This document shows, piece after piece, positions 1 to 6,709 of a stretch of 21,283 nucleotides of DNA. Position 1 is the first letter of the stretch; each line of letters starts with the position of its first letter. Origin of the DNA: Deltaproteobacteria bacterium. Its GTDB lineage: Bacteria; Desulfobacterota; Desulfobaccia; Desulfobaccales; 0-14-0-80-60-11. Position numbers and translations under genes: made by a program. The notes under the pieces are model-generated. The model saw only the letters and a list, made by a program, of their open reading frames with translations. It did not search any database and was not told the DNA's origin. The stretch lies in contig VGSO01000008.1 in assembly GCA_016874945.1 (NCBI GenBank), forward strand, positions 1 through 21,283, read 5' to 3'.

Positions 1-170
1 TGGCGGCGGATCTGCTGAAAAGCCTGGTATCCCATGGCGACTTCCCGGCCTTCGGATACCAACAGGAGCTGGCGGCGGTCAGTATAAGGGACCGAGGCGC
101 ACGCCGCGGCCGCGGTTAGGGCCAGAATGATTAATACAAAGGTCTTATATTTTCTGGACTTTGAAAGCAT
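1..170 (-). CDS. M48-family metalloprotease lipoprotein, N-terminal fragment
   Basis: Only the first 56 codons are inside the window; the gene continues beyond base 1. The start is ATG at 168-170 read leftwards. The product begins with a basic stretch and a hydrophobic segment (FVLIILALTAAAAC), giving a lipoprotein signal peptide with Cys22 as the likely lipidated residue, although the -3 position is Ala rather than the usual Leu. The mature start, with SVPYTDRRQLLLVSE and then a Gly-Tyr near REVAMGYQAF, matches the opening of the periplasmic M48 zinc metalloproteases of the BepA/LoiP type, which begin Cys-x-x-x-Pro-x-T-x-R-x-Q and then LVS. These act in outer-membrane protein quality control. 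The zinc-binding HExxH motif would lie outside the window, so catalytic competence cannot be judged. No clear Shine-Dalgarno sequence is visible. Confidence 0.7.
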   Translation of the reverse strand, partial: MLSKSRKYKTFVLIILALTAAAACASVPYTDRRQLLLVSEGREVAMGYQAFQQIRR

Positions 171-357
171 ACTTAATTTAATATTTTGGGAGCAATTTAT
201 TTTGTAAAATTTAAGCCCCATGCCTGTGGTCCATTACATATATTCAAAAGAGTGGTCTCGTTGGTGGCTCTCTGCCTCCTTTAAGGAGCCGCATCATCAT
301 GAATTCTACAAATAATTTTTTGGCTAATATAAACTTTTTATCAAAAAGGTGATTATG

Positions 358-1311
358 ATGCAATATTGGATTATTGTCACATCGGCGGAAAATTTTAGGT
401 TGGATCGCGAAACGCTTGGATTCAAGCTTCAGGGGTTGCCGCATAGATTCAGAAGGCAAGTTCAAAGAATGCAAATTGGAGATAGAATTGTATATTATAT
501 TATGAAATTACAAAAATTTGGCGCAACTGCAACTGTAACCGGTGATTATTATGAAGATTATTCGAAAGTCTGGAAGGAGGAAGATGAAAAATGGCCAGCA
601 AGAAGGGAATCAAAACCCAATATAGTCCTTAATGATGATGAATTAATTGATACTAAAAGACTTGTTCCCGATCTTAAGTTTATCGAGAATAAAGAAAAAT
701 GGGGGGTTCATTTTCAAGGAAGTATAAAGACAATTCCAGAAGAGGACTTTCGGCTGATTGAAGCAGAAATGAAAAAAGTAATAGCCGAGAGAGCAACAAT
801 TGAAATAAAGGAACCCCTCCAAATTATAGGCAAAACCGAAAAAGAATTTGAACAAGAAATAATGGACCTTCCCTTACAAGCCAATTCTCTTCATGATCGC
901 ATATCAGAAATGCTGGAGCAAATCGGCTCATGGATGGACTACAATACTCAAACAAGGCACAAAATAACTCCAGACCATGCCTATGAGCTTGACGTTGCCT
1001 GGCTTTCTGGCAAGAATCCAGAGGTTGCTATAGAAGTGCAGATTTCTGGAAATCTTACTGAAGCAAAAGATCGCCTTGCTCAAGCCCGCAAATTTAATTA
1101 TCGTAAAGTTATATTAGTTATGAAGTCATCTGATCTAGCAAGACTAAACCTACTCATGAAACATGAACCAGAGCTCAGAAGTTGGATGGAAGCATGGTCC
1201 ATAGGTGCAATATACGAAATGTATAAAGCTGGAAGAATTTTCTTTAGGTATTACCATAAATTAAAAGAAGCTATTTTTAAAGACAAGAAAGAACTTGAAT
1301 TAATTGGGTAA
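358..1311 (+). CDS. EVE-domain protein fused to a putative PD-(D/E)XK nuclease domain
   Basis: Predicted 317 residues. Residues 1-140 look like an EVE (PUA-like) domain: YWIIVTSAENF at the start, GDRIVYYI, a bulge with YYEDYSKVW, and a closing FIENKEKWGVHFQGSIKTI followed by EEDFRLIE. EVE domains bind modified bases such as methylcytosine or hydroxymethylcytosine. Residues 177-262 have the order expected of a restriction-endonuclease fold: a helix with Glu184, then Asp212 in YELDVAW, then Glu226-Val-Gln228 in VAIEVQIS, then a helix (LTEAKDRLAQARK) and a strand (KVILVM). That is E...D...ExQ, a Gln variant of the usual ExK. ATG at 358 is preferred because AAGGTG (346-351) sits 6 nt upstream; ATG at 355 and GTG at 349 are alternatives. 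The gene is clearly AT-rich, with A/T third positions unlike nearly all neighbours, suggesting recent transfer. It probably acts as a stand-alone modification-dependent nuclease; EVE is fairly sure, the nuclease assignment is inference. Confidence 0.75.
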   Translation: MQYWIIVTSAENFRLDRETLGFKLQGLPHRFRRQVQRMQIGDRIVYYIMKLQKFGATATVTGDYYEDYSKVWKEEDEKWPARRESKPNIVLNDDELIDTKRLVPDLKFIENKEKWGVHFQGSIKTIPEEDFRLIEAEMKKVIAERATIEIKEPLQIIGKTEKEFEQEIMDLPLQANSLHDRISEMLEQIGSWMDYNTQTRHKITPDHAYELDVAWLSGKNPEVAIEVQISGNLTEAKDRLAQARKFNYRKVILVMKSSDLARLNLLMKHEPELRSWMEAWSIGAIYEMYKAGRIFFRYYHKLKEAIFKDKKELELIG

Positions 1312-1354
1312 TGTCTAACCTAATGTTCATTGAAATCAATAAAGGGAAACCCCT

Positions 1355-1816
1355 TTGTCTAAAACAATTTATTTAGCTGTAATTGGAGGGGGAGATGTGT
1401 CTTCAGGAATCGCTGAAATGGCCCGGGAAGTGGGCCGGGAGGCGGCCCGGCGGGGCGCGGTGGTAATTTGCGGCGGCCTGGGCGGCGTTATGGCCGCCGC
1501 GGCCCAGGGCGCGGTAGAAGCCGGAGGAGTGACCCTGGGCATCCTGCCCGATGGTGACCGGCGCCGGGCCAACCCTTTTCTCACTTTCAGCCTGGCCACC
1601 AACATGGGCCATGCCCGCAATCTCATCATCGCCCATAGCGCCGACGCCCTCATTGCGGTGGACGGCGGCTATGGCACCGTGTCCGAAGCGGCCATTGCCC
1701 TGAAACTGGGCAAGCCCGTCATCGCCCTGGAAGCAGCCTGGGACCTCGCCGGGGTGAAACGGGCCGCCAGCCCCCAGGAAGCCGTGGCGCTGGCGTTGAA
1801 AGGGGTGGGAAAATAG
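1355..1816 (+). CDS. SLOG-superfamily nucleotide-binding protein (TIGR00725 type)
   Basis: 153 residues, the usual size for this small Rossmann-like family related to LOG/lysine-decarboxylase-like proteins. The N-terminal strand runs into a glycine loop (IGGGDVSSG, residues 10-18). CGGLGGVM (39-46), ARN (87-89) and DGGYGTVSE (103-111) form the family's nucleotide or nucleotide-sugar pocket; the last is the counterpart of the PGGxGTxxE motif of LOG proteins, with Asp-Gly for Pro-Gly. The start is TTG at 1355, supported by AAAGGG at 1341-1346 and by being the only start that keeps the first beta strand. It begins 43 nt after the EVE-nuclease gene on the same strand but is strongly GC-rich, so the two probably have different histories. 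The substrate is unknown; some SLOG proteins sense nucleotide signals in defence systems, but nothing here shows that role. Confidence 0.8.
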   Translation: MSKTIYLAVIGGGDVSSGIAEMAREVGREAARRGAVVICGGLGGVMAAAAQGAVEAGGVTLGILPDGDRRRANPFLTFSLATNMGHARNLIIAHSADALIAVDGGYGTVSEAAIALKLGKPVIALEAAWDLAGVKRAASPQEAVALALKGVGK

Positions 1817-1835
1817 GATTCGGTGAGGTAAGAAC

Positions 1836-2180
1836 TTACCCTAACAAAAATTCCAAGCTGTTTCTCATATCCTCCTTGTCGGAGTGTTGCAGGAACCGCA
1901 GAAGCCTTTGCATAGTTTCTCTAAAGGAGACTTGTTTAGCGACCACGATGCCCCAATGGTCTCGCTGAGTCCTTACCCATCGGTTGTGCAGCAACACAAA
2001 ATCTCTGACGTTGAAAGAAAACAGGCACCTCTCTTGAGAGACCGCAAGGGCCAATTGTTCTTGATCACTGCGGCCTTTTAGTTCCAGTTCCTGGGCATGA
2101 ATCACATCGTAACCGCGCCGGCGCAAGGCATGGGCCAGGGCGGCATGCACGTCTTCATCCAGGAAGAGCCTGATTTTCAT
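1836..2180 (-). CDS. DUF5615 PIN-like protein, probable toxin of a type II TA pair
   Basis: 114 residues. The N-terminus MKIRLFLDEDVH puts acidic residues at 8-10 in the first strand, as in PIN-like DUF5615 proteins. Asp39 in GRSDQEQL and Asp60 in FNVRDF supply the further acidic positions expected of a Mg-dependent RNase pocket. The spacing (LDEDV, then R-R-G-Y-D-V, then a SD-Q helix, then xxRDF) matches the family. Such proteins are usually the toxin partner of a DUF433 antitoxin, and here that gene lies directly upstream with 9 nt between them. No purine-rich ribosome site precedes the ATG, so translation is probably coupled to the upstream gene. Toxicity is inferred from family pairing. 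Confidence 0.75.
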   Translation of the reverse strand: MKIRLFLDEDVHAALAHALRRRGYDVIHAQELELKGRSDQEQLALAVSQERCLFSFNVRDFVLLHNRWVRTQRDHWGIVVAKQVSFRETMQRLLRFLQHSDKEDMRNSLEFLLG

Positions 2181-2189
2181 AGAGGTTGG

Positions 2190-2513
2190 TCAAGATTGAC
2201 GGGGGTGAACCAGAGCTTCCTTTTTCCAAAAATCTGTATCGGCTGAGGCGGCCAGGTCTGCGTCCACCTCTTCCTGGTGGTCGAAATAATAGGCCAAAGC
2301 GGAATGGACCTGCGCTGCGGTTATATGAGGCAGGGCCGTCAGAATCTCATCCACGCTCATCCCAATCTGGTAATATCCGGCAATGACGCGGATCGGGATA
2401 CGCGTCCCCTCAATAATGGGCGCGCCCCCGGCAATCTCCGGATTAACCCCAATATATGGATAAACCCGCTTTAGCAGTGCTTCGCCCATGGCCCCCAGAC
2501 CTCGCAACTTCAT
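2190..2513 (-). CDS. DUF433 protein, probable antitoxin
   Basis: 107 residues. The DUF433 core is plain from residue 18: VYPYIGVNPEIAGG, then APIIEGTRIPIRVIAGYYQ, then GMSVDEILTALP, LTAAQV-like HITAAQVHSAL, and a tyrosine-rich helix. This is the winged-helix-like DNA-binding module found in antitoxins paired with PIN-like DUF5615 proteins. An acidic tail (EEVDADLAASADTDF) follows and could contact the toxin. ATG at 2513 gives eight extra residues before the domain and lacks a Shine-Dalgarno sequence. ATG at 2489, preceded by GAGG about 10 nt upstream, is a realistic alternative start. The order antitoxin first, toxin second, closely spaced, is typical of a self-repressing two-gene operon. Confidence 0.75.
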   Translation of the reverse strand: MKLRGLGAMGEALLKRVYPYIGVNPEIAGGAPIIEGTRIPIRVIAGYYQIGMSVDEILTALPHITAAQVHSALAYYFDHQEEVDADLAASADTDFWKKEALVHPRQS

Positions 2514-2610
2514 GGATTAATTTTTTATAATTTTTTACCATGAACCATTGTATCAGTCAATTTACCTGCAAGACTGCGTTATCTAAAAAAATATACCACA
2601 CCCATCATTC

Positions 2611-2704
2611 CAAACCAAGGCCCACGAAGAAACGATTAAGGGGCGTCCCGGAACTCCCGGACGCCCCTTAATAATATCTTCGTGCTCTTGGCGTCTTAGT
2701 GGTT
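2611..2704. repeat. Palindromic intergenic element A (nested hairpin)
   Basis: The outer arms CACGAAGA (2623-2630) and TCTTCGTG (2677-2684) pair, with CCAAG (2615-2619) and CTTGG (2687-2691) outside them. Inside is a perfect 14-bp stem. The right edge reads TTAGTGGTTAA, and its TTA is the reverse complement of the stop codon of the HAD gene. The arm style (CCACTAAGACGCCAAGAGCA read leftwards) matches elements B, C and D near 14.2, 15.1 and 16.5 kb. Confidence 0.7.
2635..2672 (-). terminator. Strong hairpin downstream of the HAD gene
   Basis: Perfect 14-bp stem, 2635-2648 with 2659-2672, around a 10-nt loop, about 30 bp past the HAD stop codon in the direction of transcription. The sequence after it is only moderately T-rich (CGTTTCTTCG), so termination is likely but may not be classically intrinsic. 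It is also the core of repeat element A. Confidence 0.5.
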
Positions 2705-3332
2705 AATCATTGTTCCCATTATTGAACAGCATGGCCCCCAGGTCCTTCCAACATTCAACTTCCGGGAAAGGATGGGGCGAACGGTTCCAGGGCTGGACAA
2801 AGAGGACGGGGGTGATGCCGTGAGCCGCCACGTGCCAGCAGGTCTCCAGGCGGTCTTCCACAAAGTAGCGCACCCCGTGGTCTTGCAAGGAGTGAATCTT
2901 GGTGTCCGGGTCGCCGGTGGCCACCACCCGGATGGCCTTCGGGGGCACCGACGTCAGGGTCCGGGTCAGCCAGGTGCGGATGGGGCCGGCCCGGTCCCGG
3001 GCGGTGATGAAGAGCAGCGGGGCCTCACCGGCCAGCCGCTGGAGCACCGGGATGGCATGGGGTAAAGGTTCGATGGGCAATTCGTGAGGCCGGTCAATGA
3101 GCTCCCGGATGAGTTCCGCAATGATCCAGGGTTCCAGGTCCAGGCAGTCCTCCAGGCGGAAGGTGGTGATGTGCTCGTACCGCAGATGGTGGCCCCGGTC
3201 GTAGCGGCGCCGGGCCAGGTCCAGGAAAGTGGTCATGATGTCCGCCACCACCCCGTCGATGTCAAAGGCCACCTGGTCCACGGGGATGCGGGTTATTTTT
3301 GGATTCGGGGTTGGGTTTGCCGGGTATTTCAT
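2703..3332 (-). CDS. HAD-superfamily hydrolase, NT5C (5'-nucleotidase)-like
   Basis: 209 residues from the chosen ATG. Motif I is FDIDGVVAD, with Asp24 the nucleophile and Asp26 the acid/base. Motif II is LFITARD with Thr110. Lys145 (DTKIHS) is the motif III lysine, and YFVEDRLE (Glu159-Asp160) is the acidic motif IV. The small cap between motifs I and II (YDRGHH, then an FRLED region) fits the NT5C/YorS-like group of nucleotide monophosphatases, though the substrate cannot be read from sequence. An upstream ATG at 3413 would add 27 residues, but that stretch contains a perfect hairpin and a heptamer array and has no ribosome site, so it is treated as intergenic. The gene is last in the run behind the phosphoribosyltransferase, which suggests nucleotide metabolism. 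Its stop codon is supplied by repeat element A. Confidence 0.75.
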   Translation of the reverse strand: MKYPANPTPNPKITRIPVDQVAFDIDGVVADIMTTFLDLARRRYDRGHHLRYEHITTFRLEDCLDLEPWIIAELIRELIDRPHELPIEPLPHAIPVLQRLAGEAPLLFITARDRAGPIRTWLTRTLTSVPPKAIRVVATGDPDTKIHSLQDHGVRYFVEDRLETCWHVAAHGITPVLFVQPWNRSPHPFPEVECWKDLGAMLFNNGNND

Positions 3333-3357
3333 TTTCGCCAGGCTTTTTCCTTTAGAT

Positions 3358-3378
3358 GCGGGGAGCGACCCTCCCCGC
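3358..3378 (-). terminator. GC-rich hairpin between the PRT and HAD genes
   Basis: GCGGGGAG (3358-3365), CGACC loop, CTCCCCGC (3371-3378): a perfect 8-bp stem with no following T-run. It could attenuate or stabilise the message between the two genes. It also argues against the longer HAD start. Confidence 0.4.
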
Positions 3379-3415
3379 CAAATCTTATTCAGTTGTCCAC
3401 CTCCACCGATCATTT

Positions 3416-3436
3416 ACTGACCACTGCCCACTGGCC
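3416..3436. repeat. Heptamer array 1 (ACTGNNC x3)
   Basis: Three consecutive 7-bp units, ACTGACC, ACTGCCC and ACTGGCC, ending one base before the stop codon of the phosphoribosyltransferase gene. The unit resembles the reverse complement of the array at the right end of the window (AGTAACC). Confidence 0.6.
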
Positions 3437-3437
3437 G

Positions 3438-4166
3438 CTAAACCTTCCCCACCGACTTTAAAAACCCCAGCACCTCGTCCTCGGTCAGATCGTACCAGGC
3501 CCGGTAGGCGTCGGCCACCGCGAAGGACAAGCCGGTGCGGACATTAAGGCAGTAAAGTTCGTCCATTAGGGGGAGCAGCTCCCGCACGGTGCGCCCCGAG
3601 CCGGTGGGGACCGCAACGATGAGCGGCCCGGCGCCCTGTTCTTTTAAAAAGCGCAAGGCGGCCCGCATGGTATATCCCGACGCCAGGCCGTCGTCCACCA
3701 CCAGGGTGGGGCGGCCGTTAAGGCGGGGGTAGGGTTTGCCGCCCCTTAGCCGGGCCTCCCGCTGCTGGATTACCGCCAGGGTTTTCCGCACCTGTTCCTG
3801 AATTTCCTCAGGAGATAGATGTGAGCGCTCCAGCAGATTTTGGTTGAAGATGGCCTCCCCTGCCGGATCGAGGGCCCCGAAGCCGGCCTCGGTGGTCCAG
3901 GGAAGTTGAATTTTGCGGACGATGACCAGGTCCAACGGAATTCCCAGGAGCCGGGCAATTTCCGCCCCTACCGGCACCCCCCCGGCGGGAATGGCAAAAA
4001 GGGCGATATCTGCGGCCGCCGGCACCCCTCCTGCCGGCATGGCATAAAGATGGATATCTTTAAGGCTTGTCAAAAGGCAGGCCGCCAGCCGCTGACCCGC
4101 GTCGGTGCGGTCGGTAAAAACGTAGGCCTTATCCCGGAGAGCCGGATCTTCTATGAGTTTGCCCAT
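3438..4166 (-). CDS. Phosphoribosyltransferase-family protein with internal duplication
   Basis: 242 residues. The PRPP-binding loop is LVVDDGLASGYTM (acidic pair at 158-159), the hallmark of type I phosphoribosyltransferases. VIVRKIQLPW and the GFGALD segment are typical of the stand-alone bacterial group whose substrate is unknown. The usual N-terminal segment AIPAGGVPVGAEIA occurs at 58-71, and a second, diverged copy, AMPAGGVPAAADIA, lies just before it at 42-55, so this protein carries an extra 16-residue repeat. The ATG lies inside the end of the ATP-grasp gene (16-nt overlap), with AGAGGA upstream, indicating translational coupling. The enzyme probably acts on a nucleotide or base; the neighbouring HAD phosphatase fits that but does not prove it. 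Confidence 0.8.
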   Translation of the reverse strand: MGKLIEDPALRDKAYVFTDRTDAGQRLAACLLTSLKDIHLYAMPAGGVPAAADIALFAIPAGGVPVGAEIARLLGIPLDLVIVRKIQLPWTTEAGFGALDPAGEAIFNQNLLERSHLSPEEIQEQVRKTLAVIQQREARLRGGKPYPRLNGRPTLVVDDGLASGYTMRAALRFLKEQGAGPLIVAVPTGSGRTVRELLPLMDELYCLNVRTGLSFAVADAYRAWYDLTEDEVLGFLKSVGKV

Positions 4167-4915
4167 TGTCCGAAAAATTCCTCTCCCAGAGCCGCCACCC
4201 GGCGACGGAATTCTTCCTGGCTGAGCTTTGCTCCCTTGAGCCCCCCCTGAAGATTAATTTCCGAAAGATAAACTTCACCGCCCATGCTGACCAGAAGGTC
4301 CAAAACGGCGTAAGGAAATTTGCCCCGGGCCATGGCCCGACGGCAGAAATCGAGCAATTCCGGAGTCAGTTCCGCCGGCTGTGACGACCCCCCTTGAAAG
4401 AGATTCTTGCGAAAGCTGTGGGGGTTGAACCGTTCATAGGCTTCCGCATATTCTCCCAAAACCACCACCCGCAAGTCCCGGGCCTGAGGGAGAAAGGGCT
4501 GCACCACCACCGGGTAGGGGATGTCCTGGAGCGCCGCCAGGTTATACAGGGCCTCCAGGGAGGGCCACGAACTCACTCCCAGACCCAGGTTAGCCCGGTC
4601 CCGCTTGGTCACCACCTGGGTTAGACCCTGAGCCTGGAATTCGCCCAGGCGGTCCGCCAGGTCCGGAAGAGCATAAGCGACAAATCCCGCCGGGACCATA
4701 AACTCCCCTAGCACTTCTGCCTGGGCCGCCTTGGAGCGGCTCAGCAGTTGGGCCAGGGCCGAGGGGAAAAGCGCCACTCCCCTATCGGCCAGGTCAAAAA
4801 GTTTGACCTCTTCCCCCCATTTCAGGGCCAGGCGCCCCAGGACCAGGTCTCCGGGCCCCAGGCGCCGGTAAAGACGGCGGAATTCAGTGATAGTCCTGAT
4901 AATTAGAGGAGACAT
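4151..4915 (-). CDS. ATP-grasp protein, RimK-like
   Basis: 254 residues from the chosen ATG. The N-terminal part (GDLVLGRLALKWGEEVKLFDLADRG in two pieces) is a short pre-ATP-grasp domain. TQVVTKRDRANLGLGV carries the ATP-binding lysine and a glycine-rich loop. VVVQPFLPQARDLRVVVLG is the strand pair holding the adenine, with Asp in RDLR. YAVLDLL and then EVYLSEINLQGG give the terminal D...ExN metal-binding set. This order is that of RimK/GshB-type carboxylate-amine ligases, which join an acyl phosphate to an amine. ATG at 4915 overlaps the glycosyltransferase end by 32 nt; the in-frame ATG at 5026 would need a 143-nt overlap and adds proline- and tryptophan-rich sequence unlike the family. The target substrate is not evident. 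Confidence 0.75.
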   Translation of the reverse strand: MSPLIIRTITEFRRLYRRLGPGDLVLGRLALKWGEEVKLFDLADRGVALFPSALAQLLSRSKAAQAEVLGEFMVPAGFVAYALPDLADRLGEFQAQGLTQVVTKRDRANLGLGVSSWPSLEALYNLAALQDIPYPVVVQPFLPQARDLRVVVLGEYAEAYERFNPHSFRKNLFQGGSSQPAELTPELLDFCRRAMARGKFPYAVLDLLVSMGGEVYLSEINLQGGLKGAKLSQEEFRRRVAALGEEFFGQWANS

Positions 4916-6518
4916 CAGAAATATTATAAAGAGGTTTGGGAGGAACTTCCAGGCGGGTCGGGGCCAGGGACCGGGATAGGGTTGCCAATAATTTTTTCCC
5001 GGTTTTCCGGGATACGTAAATGTCATAATTATCCACCTGGGCCACCCGGCGCCACTCTTTAGCCAGGCGCTCCGGGGGGTAAACCTGGCGAAAGACGCTT
5101 TTGCCGAACGTCCCCAGAATCAACACCTCGGCGCCCACCCGGTTGAAATCGTAAGGTTTGTTCCGGGGGTTCAGCAGCACAATCTTTTCCGGAGTGGCCT
5201 CCACAAAGAAAAATGCCGGCATCAGGTGAATACGGTGATCGTCGTCCAGAAAGGCCAGCTCATATTCCGGGGTCTCGATGAGGCATTGCCGGGGCACTTT
5301 TTTGAGAAAATCCACCAGGCGATAGGGACTGTCAGCCTTAGTCCGACTGGTCAAAATCATGTCCAGATATTCCAGTCCCGAAAAGGGATAAACCATGATC
5401 AAGGATAGGGTCAGACCGCCTGCCAGCCATCCGGGGCGGGGCCGGCTTACCAGGGAGGCGGCTAACCGGCCCAGACCTTGCCGGAGGAAGTGCACCCCCA
5501 GGGGGGCGGCCAGAAACAGGGCCGGTAAGGCAAATCGGTGCCACCACACCGCGGTGAGATAAACCAGACTCCACAGGATAAAGTTCCAAACCCAAAGCCT
5601 GGCGCCGGGAGAATAAGCCTCTCTTTTCACCGTCCACCAGGACCCTAGAATTCCCAGCCAGATCAGGGGATGTCCCAGAAGGTAAACGGCGCTTTCGGGA
5701 TAGATGCGGCCGATGGTTAACGGCGTGAAAAATTCATGACACAGGAGCTTTTTCTGGGACCAAAAGTGGATCACCGCCCCGGGCAGGTCTCCCAGGATGA
5801 CCCATTTCATTCCCAGATATGCTAACAAGGGCAGGCTTAATCCCAGGATATAAACCAGCATCCACCTGGCCAGGCGGCTCTTATGGCCCCAGGAATGGCG
5901 GGCCATGACCCCCAGGGGGGGAAGAAAGGCCAAACCGTAAAACTCCTTGGCCGCGAAGGCCAGTCCCAGGAAGACGCCTCCTCCCAACAGAAAATAGGGC
6001 GCCTCCTCTTCCAGACCCCTCACCAGCAGCCAGGTGCCGCATAAGAATAGCCCCAGGGCCGGGATGTCCCCCAGGACCGAGCGGCCCCAGTATAGGACAT
6101 CGGTTCCCGCCAGGGCCAGGGCCGCCGCGGCCAGGGCGGTTCCCCGGCCCCAAAGCCGCTTGGCCCCCAGGTACAGGGATAGAAAAACCAGGCACAGGAA
6201 TAGGCCCATCACCAAACGGCCCGGTATCACCCCTACCCCGAAAAGGCGGTAGGCCATGGCCACGGGCAAAATCACCGCCGGCCCCACGCTGATGCGGTAG
6301 TCCAGGTCGTTTAACTGGTCCGGACTCTGCACCGTGAAAGCATAGCGGCCATGCTGCACCAGATTGGCCGCGGTTTCGGAAAAGATGGCTTCATCCCACC
6401 AGAGGGTGGGGAAATACGCCAGGTTGCAGAAACTCCCCAGCAAGACGAAGATGGTCAGAAACACTCCACCCAGGAGGGCGAGGAAAGAAAACTGGGGGTT
6501 AGGTTGAGTGAGCCTCAC
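4884..6518 (-). CDS. Membrane glycosyltransferase, GT39/ArnT-PMT type
   Basis: 544 residues. The N-terminal two thirds are a series of hydrophobic segments with short loops, and the C-terminal 150 residues are soluble. After the first helix, LWWDEAIFSE (Asp42-Glu43) is the periplasmic acidic motif conserved in protein mannosyltransferases and ArnT. GRSVLGDIPALGLFL and FAAKEFYGLAFLP are typical of the second half of that fold. The family takes sugars from polyprenyl-phosphate donors at the outer face of the inner membrane. The start is GTG at 6518 with a weak ribosome site. It leads the overlapping gene run with ATP-grasp and phosphoribosyltransferase genes. The acceptor is unknown. Confidence 0.8.
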   Translation of the reverse strand: MRLTQPNPQFSFLALLGGVFLTIFVLLGSFCNLAYFPTLWWDEAIFSETAANLVQHGRYAFTVQSPDQLNDLDYRISVGPAVILPVAMAYRLFGVGVIPGRLVMGLFLCLVFLSLYLGAKRLWGRGTALAAAALALAGTDVLYWGRSVLGDIPALGLFLCGTWLLVRGLEEEAPYFLLGGGVFLGLAFAAKEFYGLAFLPPLGVMARHSWGHKSRLARWMLVYILGLSLPLLAYLGMKWVILGDLPGAVIHFWSQKKLLCHEFFTPLTIGRIYPESAVYLLGHPLIWLGILGSWWTVKREAYSPGARLWVWNFILWSLVYLTAVWWHRFALPALFLAAPLGVHFLRQGLGRLAASLVSRPRPGWLAGGLTLSLIMVYPFSGLEYLDMILTSRTKADSPYRLVDFLKKVPRQCLIETPEYELAFLDDDHRIHLMPAFFFVEATPEKIVLLNPRNKPYDFNRVGAEVLILGTFGKSVFRQVYPPERLAKEWRRVAQVDNYDIYVSRKTGKKLLATLSRSLAPTRLEVPPKPLYNISDVSSNYQDYH

Positions 6519-6543
6519 AGACTTGTTCTTAATTGTTGTAGTT

Positions 6544-6567
6544 GCTTTAACGTAATTAAAGCTTTTT
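6544..6567 (+). terminator. Terminator-like AT-rich hairpin
   Basis: GCTTTAA (6544-6550), loop CGTAA, TTAAAGC (6556-6562), followed on the plus strand by TTTTTA. The form is that of an intrinsic terminator, but no plus-strand gene precedes it. On the minus strand it would lie in the leader of the glycosyltransferase gene. Confidence 0.25.
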
Positions 6568-6624
6568 ATATTTTATTTGGAATATATTTTTGCGCTTGTG
6601 GTCAACGTTGCCATATCTAACGAA

Positions 6625-6661
6625 AAAAGCCCATCCTCATTACATTATAGGATAGGCTTTT
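6625..6661 (-). terminator. Rho-independent terminator of the U32 gene
   Basis: The arms 6625-6637 and 6649-6661 pair over 13 bp with a single mismatch. In the minus-strand direction the stem ends in GGGCTTTTTTCG, giving six consecutive T residues. It begins about 49 bp past the U32-gene stop codon and separates it from the glycosyltransferase operon. Confidence 0.8.
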
Positions 6662-6709
6662 AATGGATATAAAGAAAAATATTTAAGTCAGATGACAAAA
6701 AGGATTACA

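Noticed and set aside
171..348. A short minus-strand open frame (244-474) upstream of and overlapping the EVE gene
   Set aside because: It overlaps the start of a gene with a clear domain, has no ribosome site, and its product has no recognisable features.
3333..3413. A 27-residue N-terminal extension of the HAD protein
   Set aside because: The DNA carries a perfect hairpin, borders a heptamer array and lacks a ribosome site; the added residues are glycine-rich and unlike the family.
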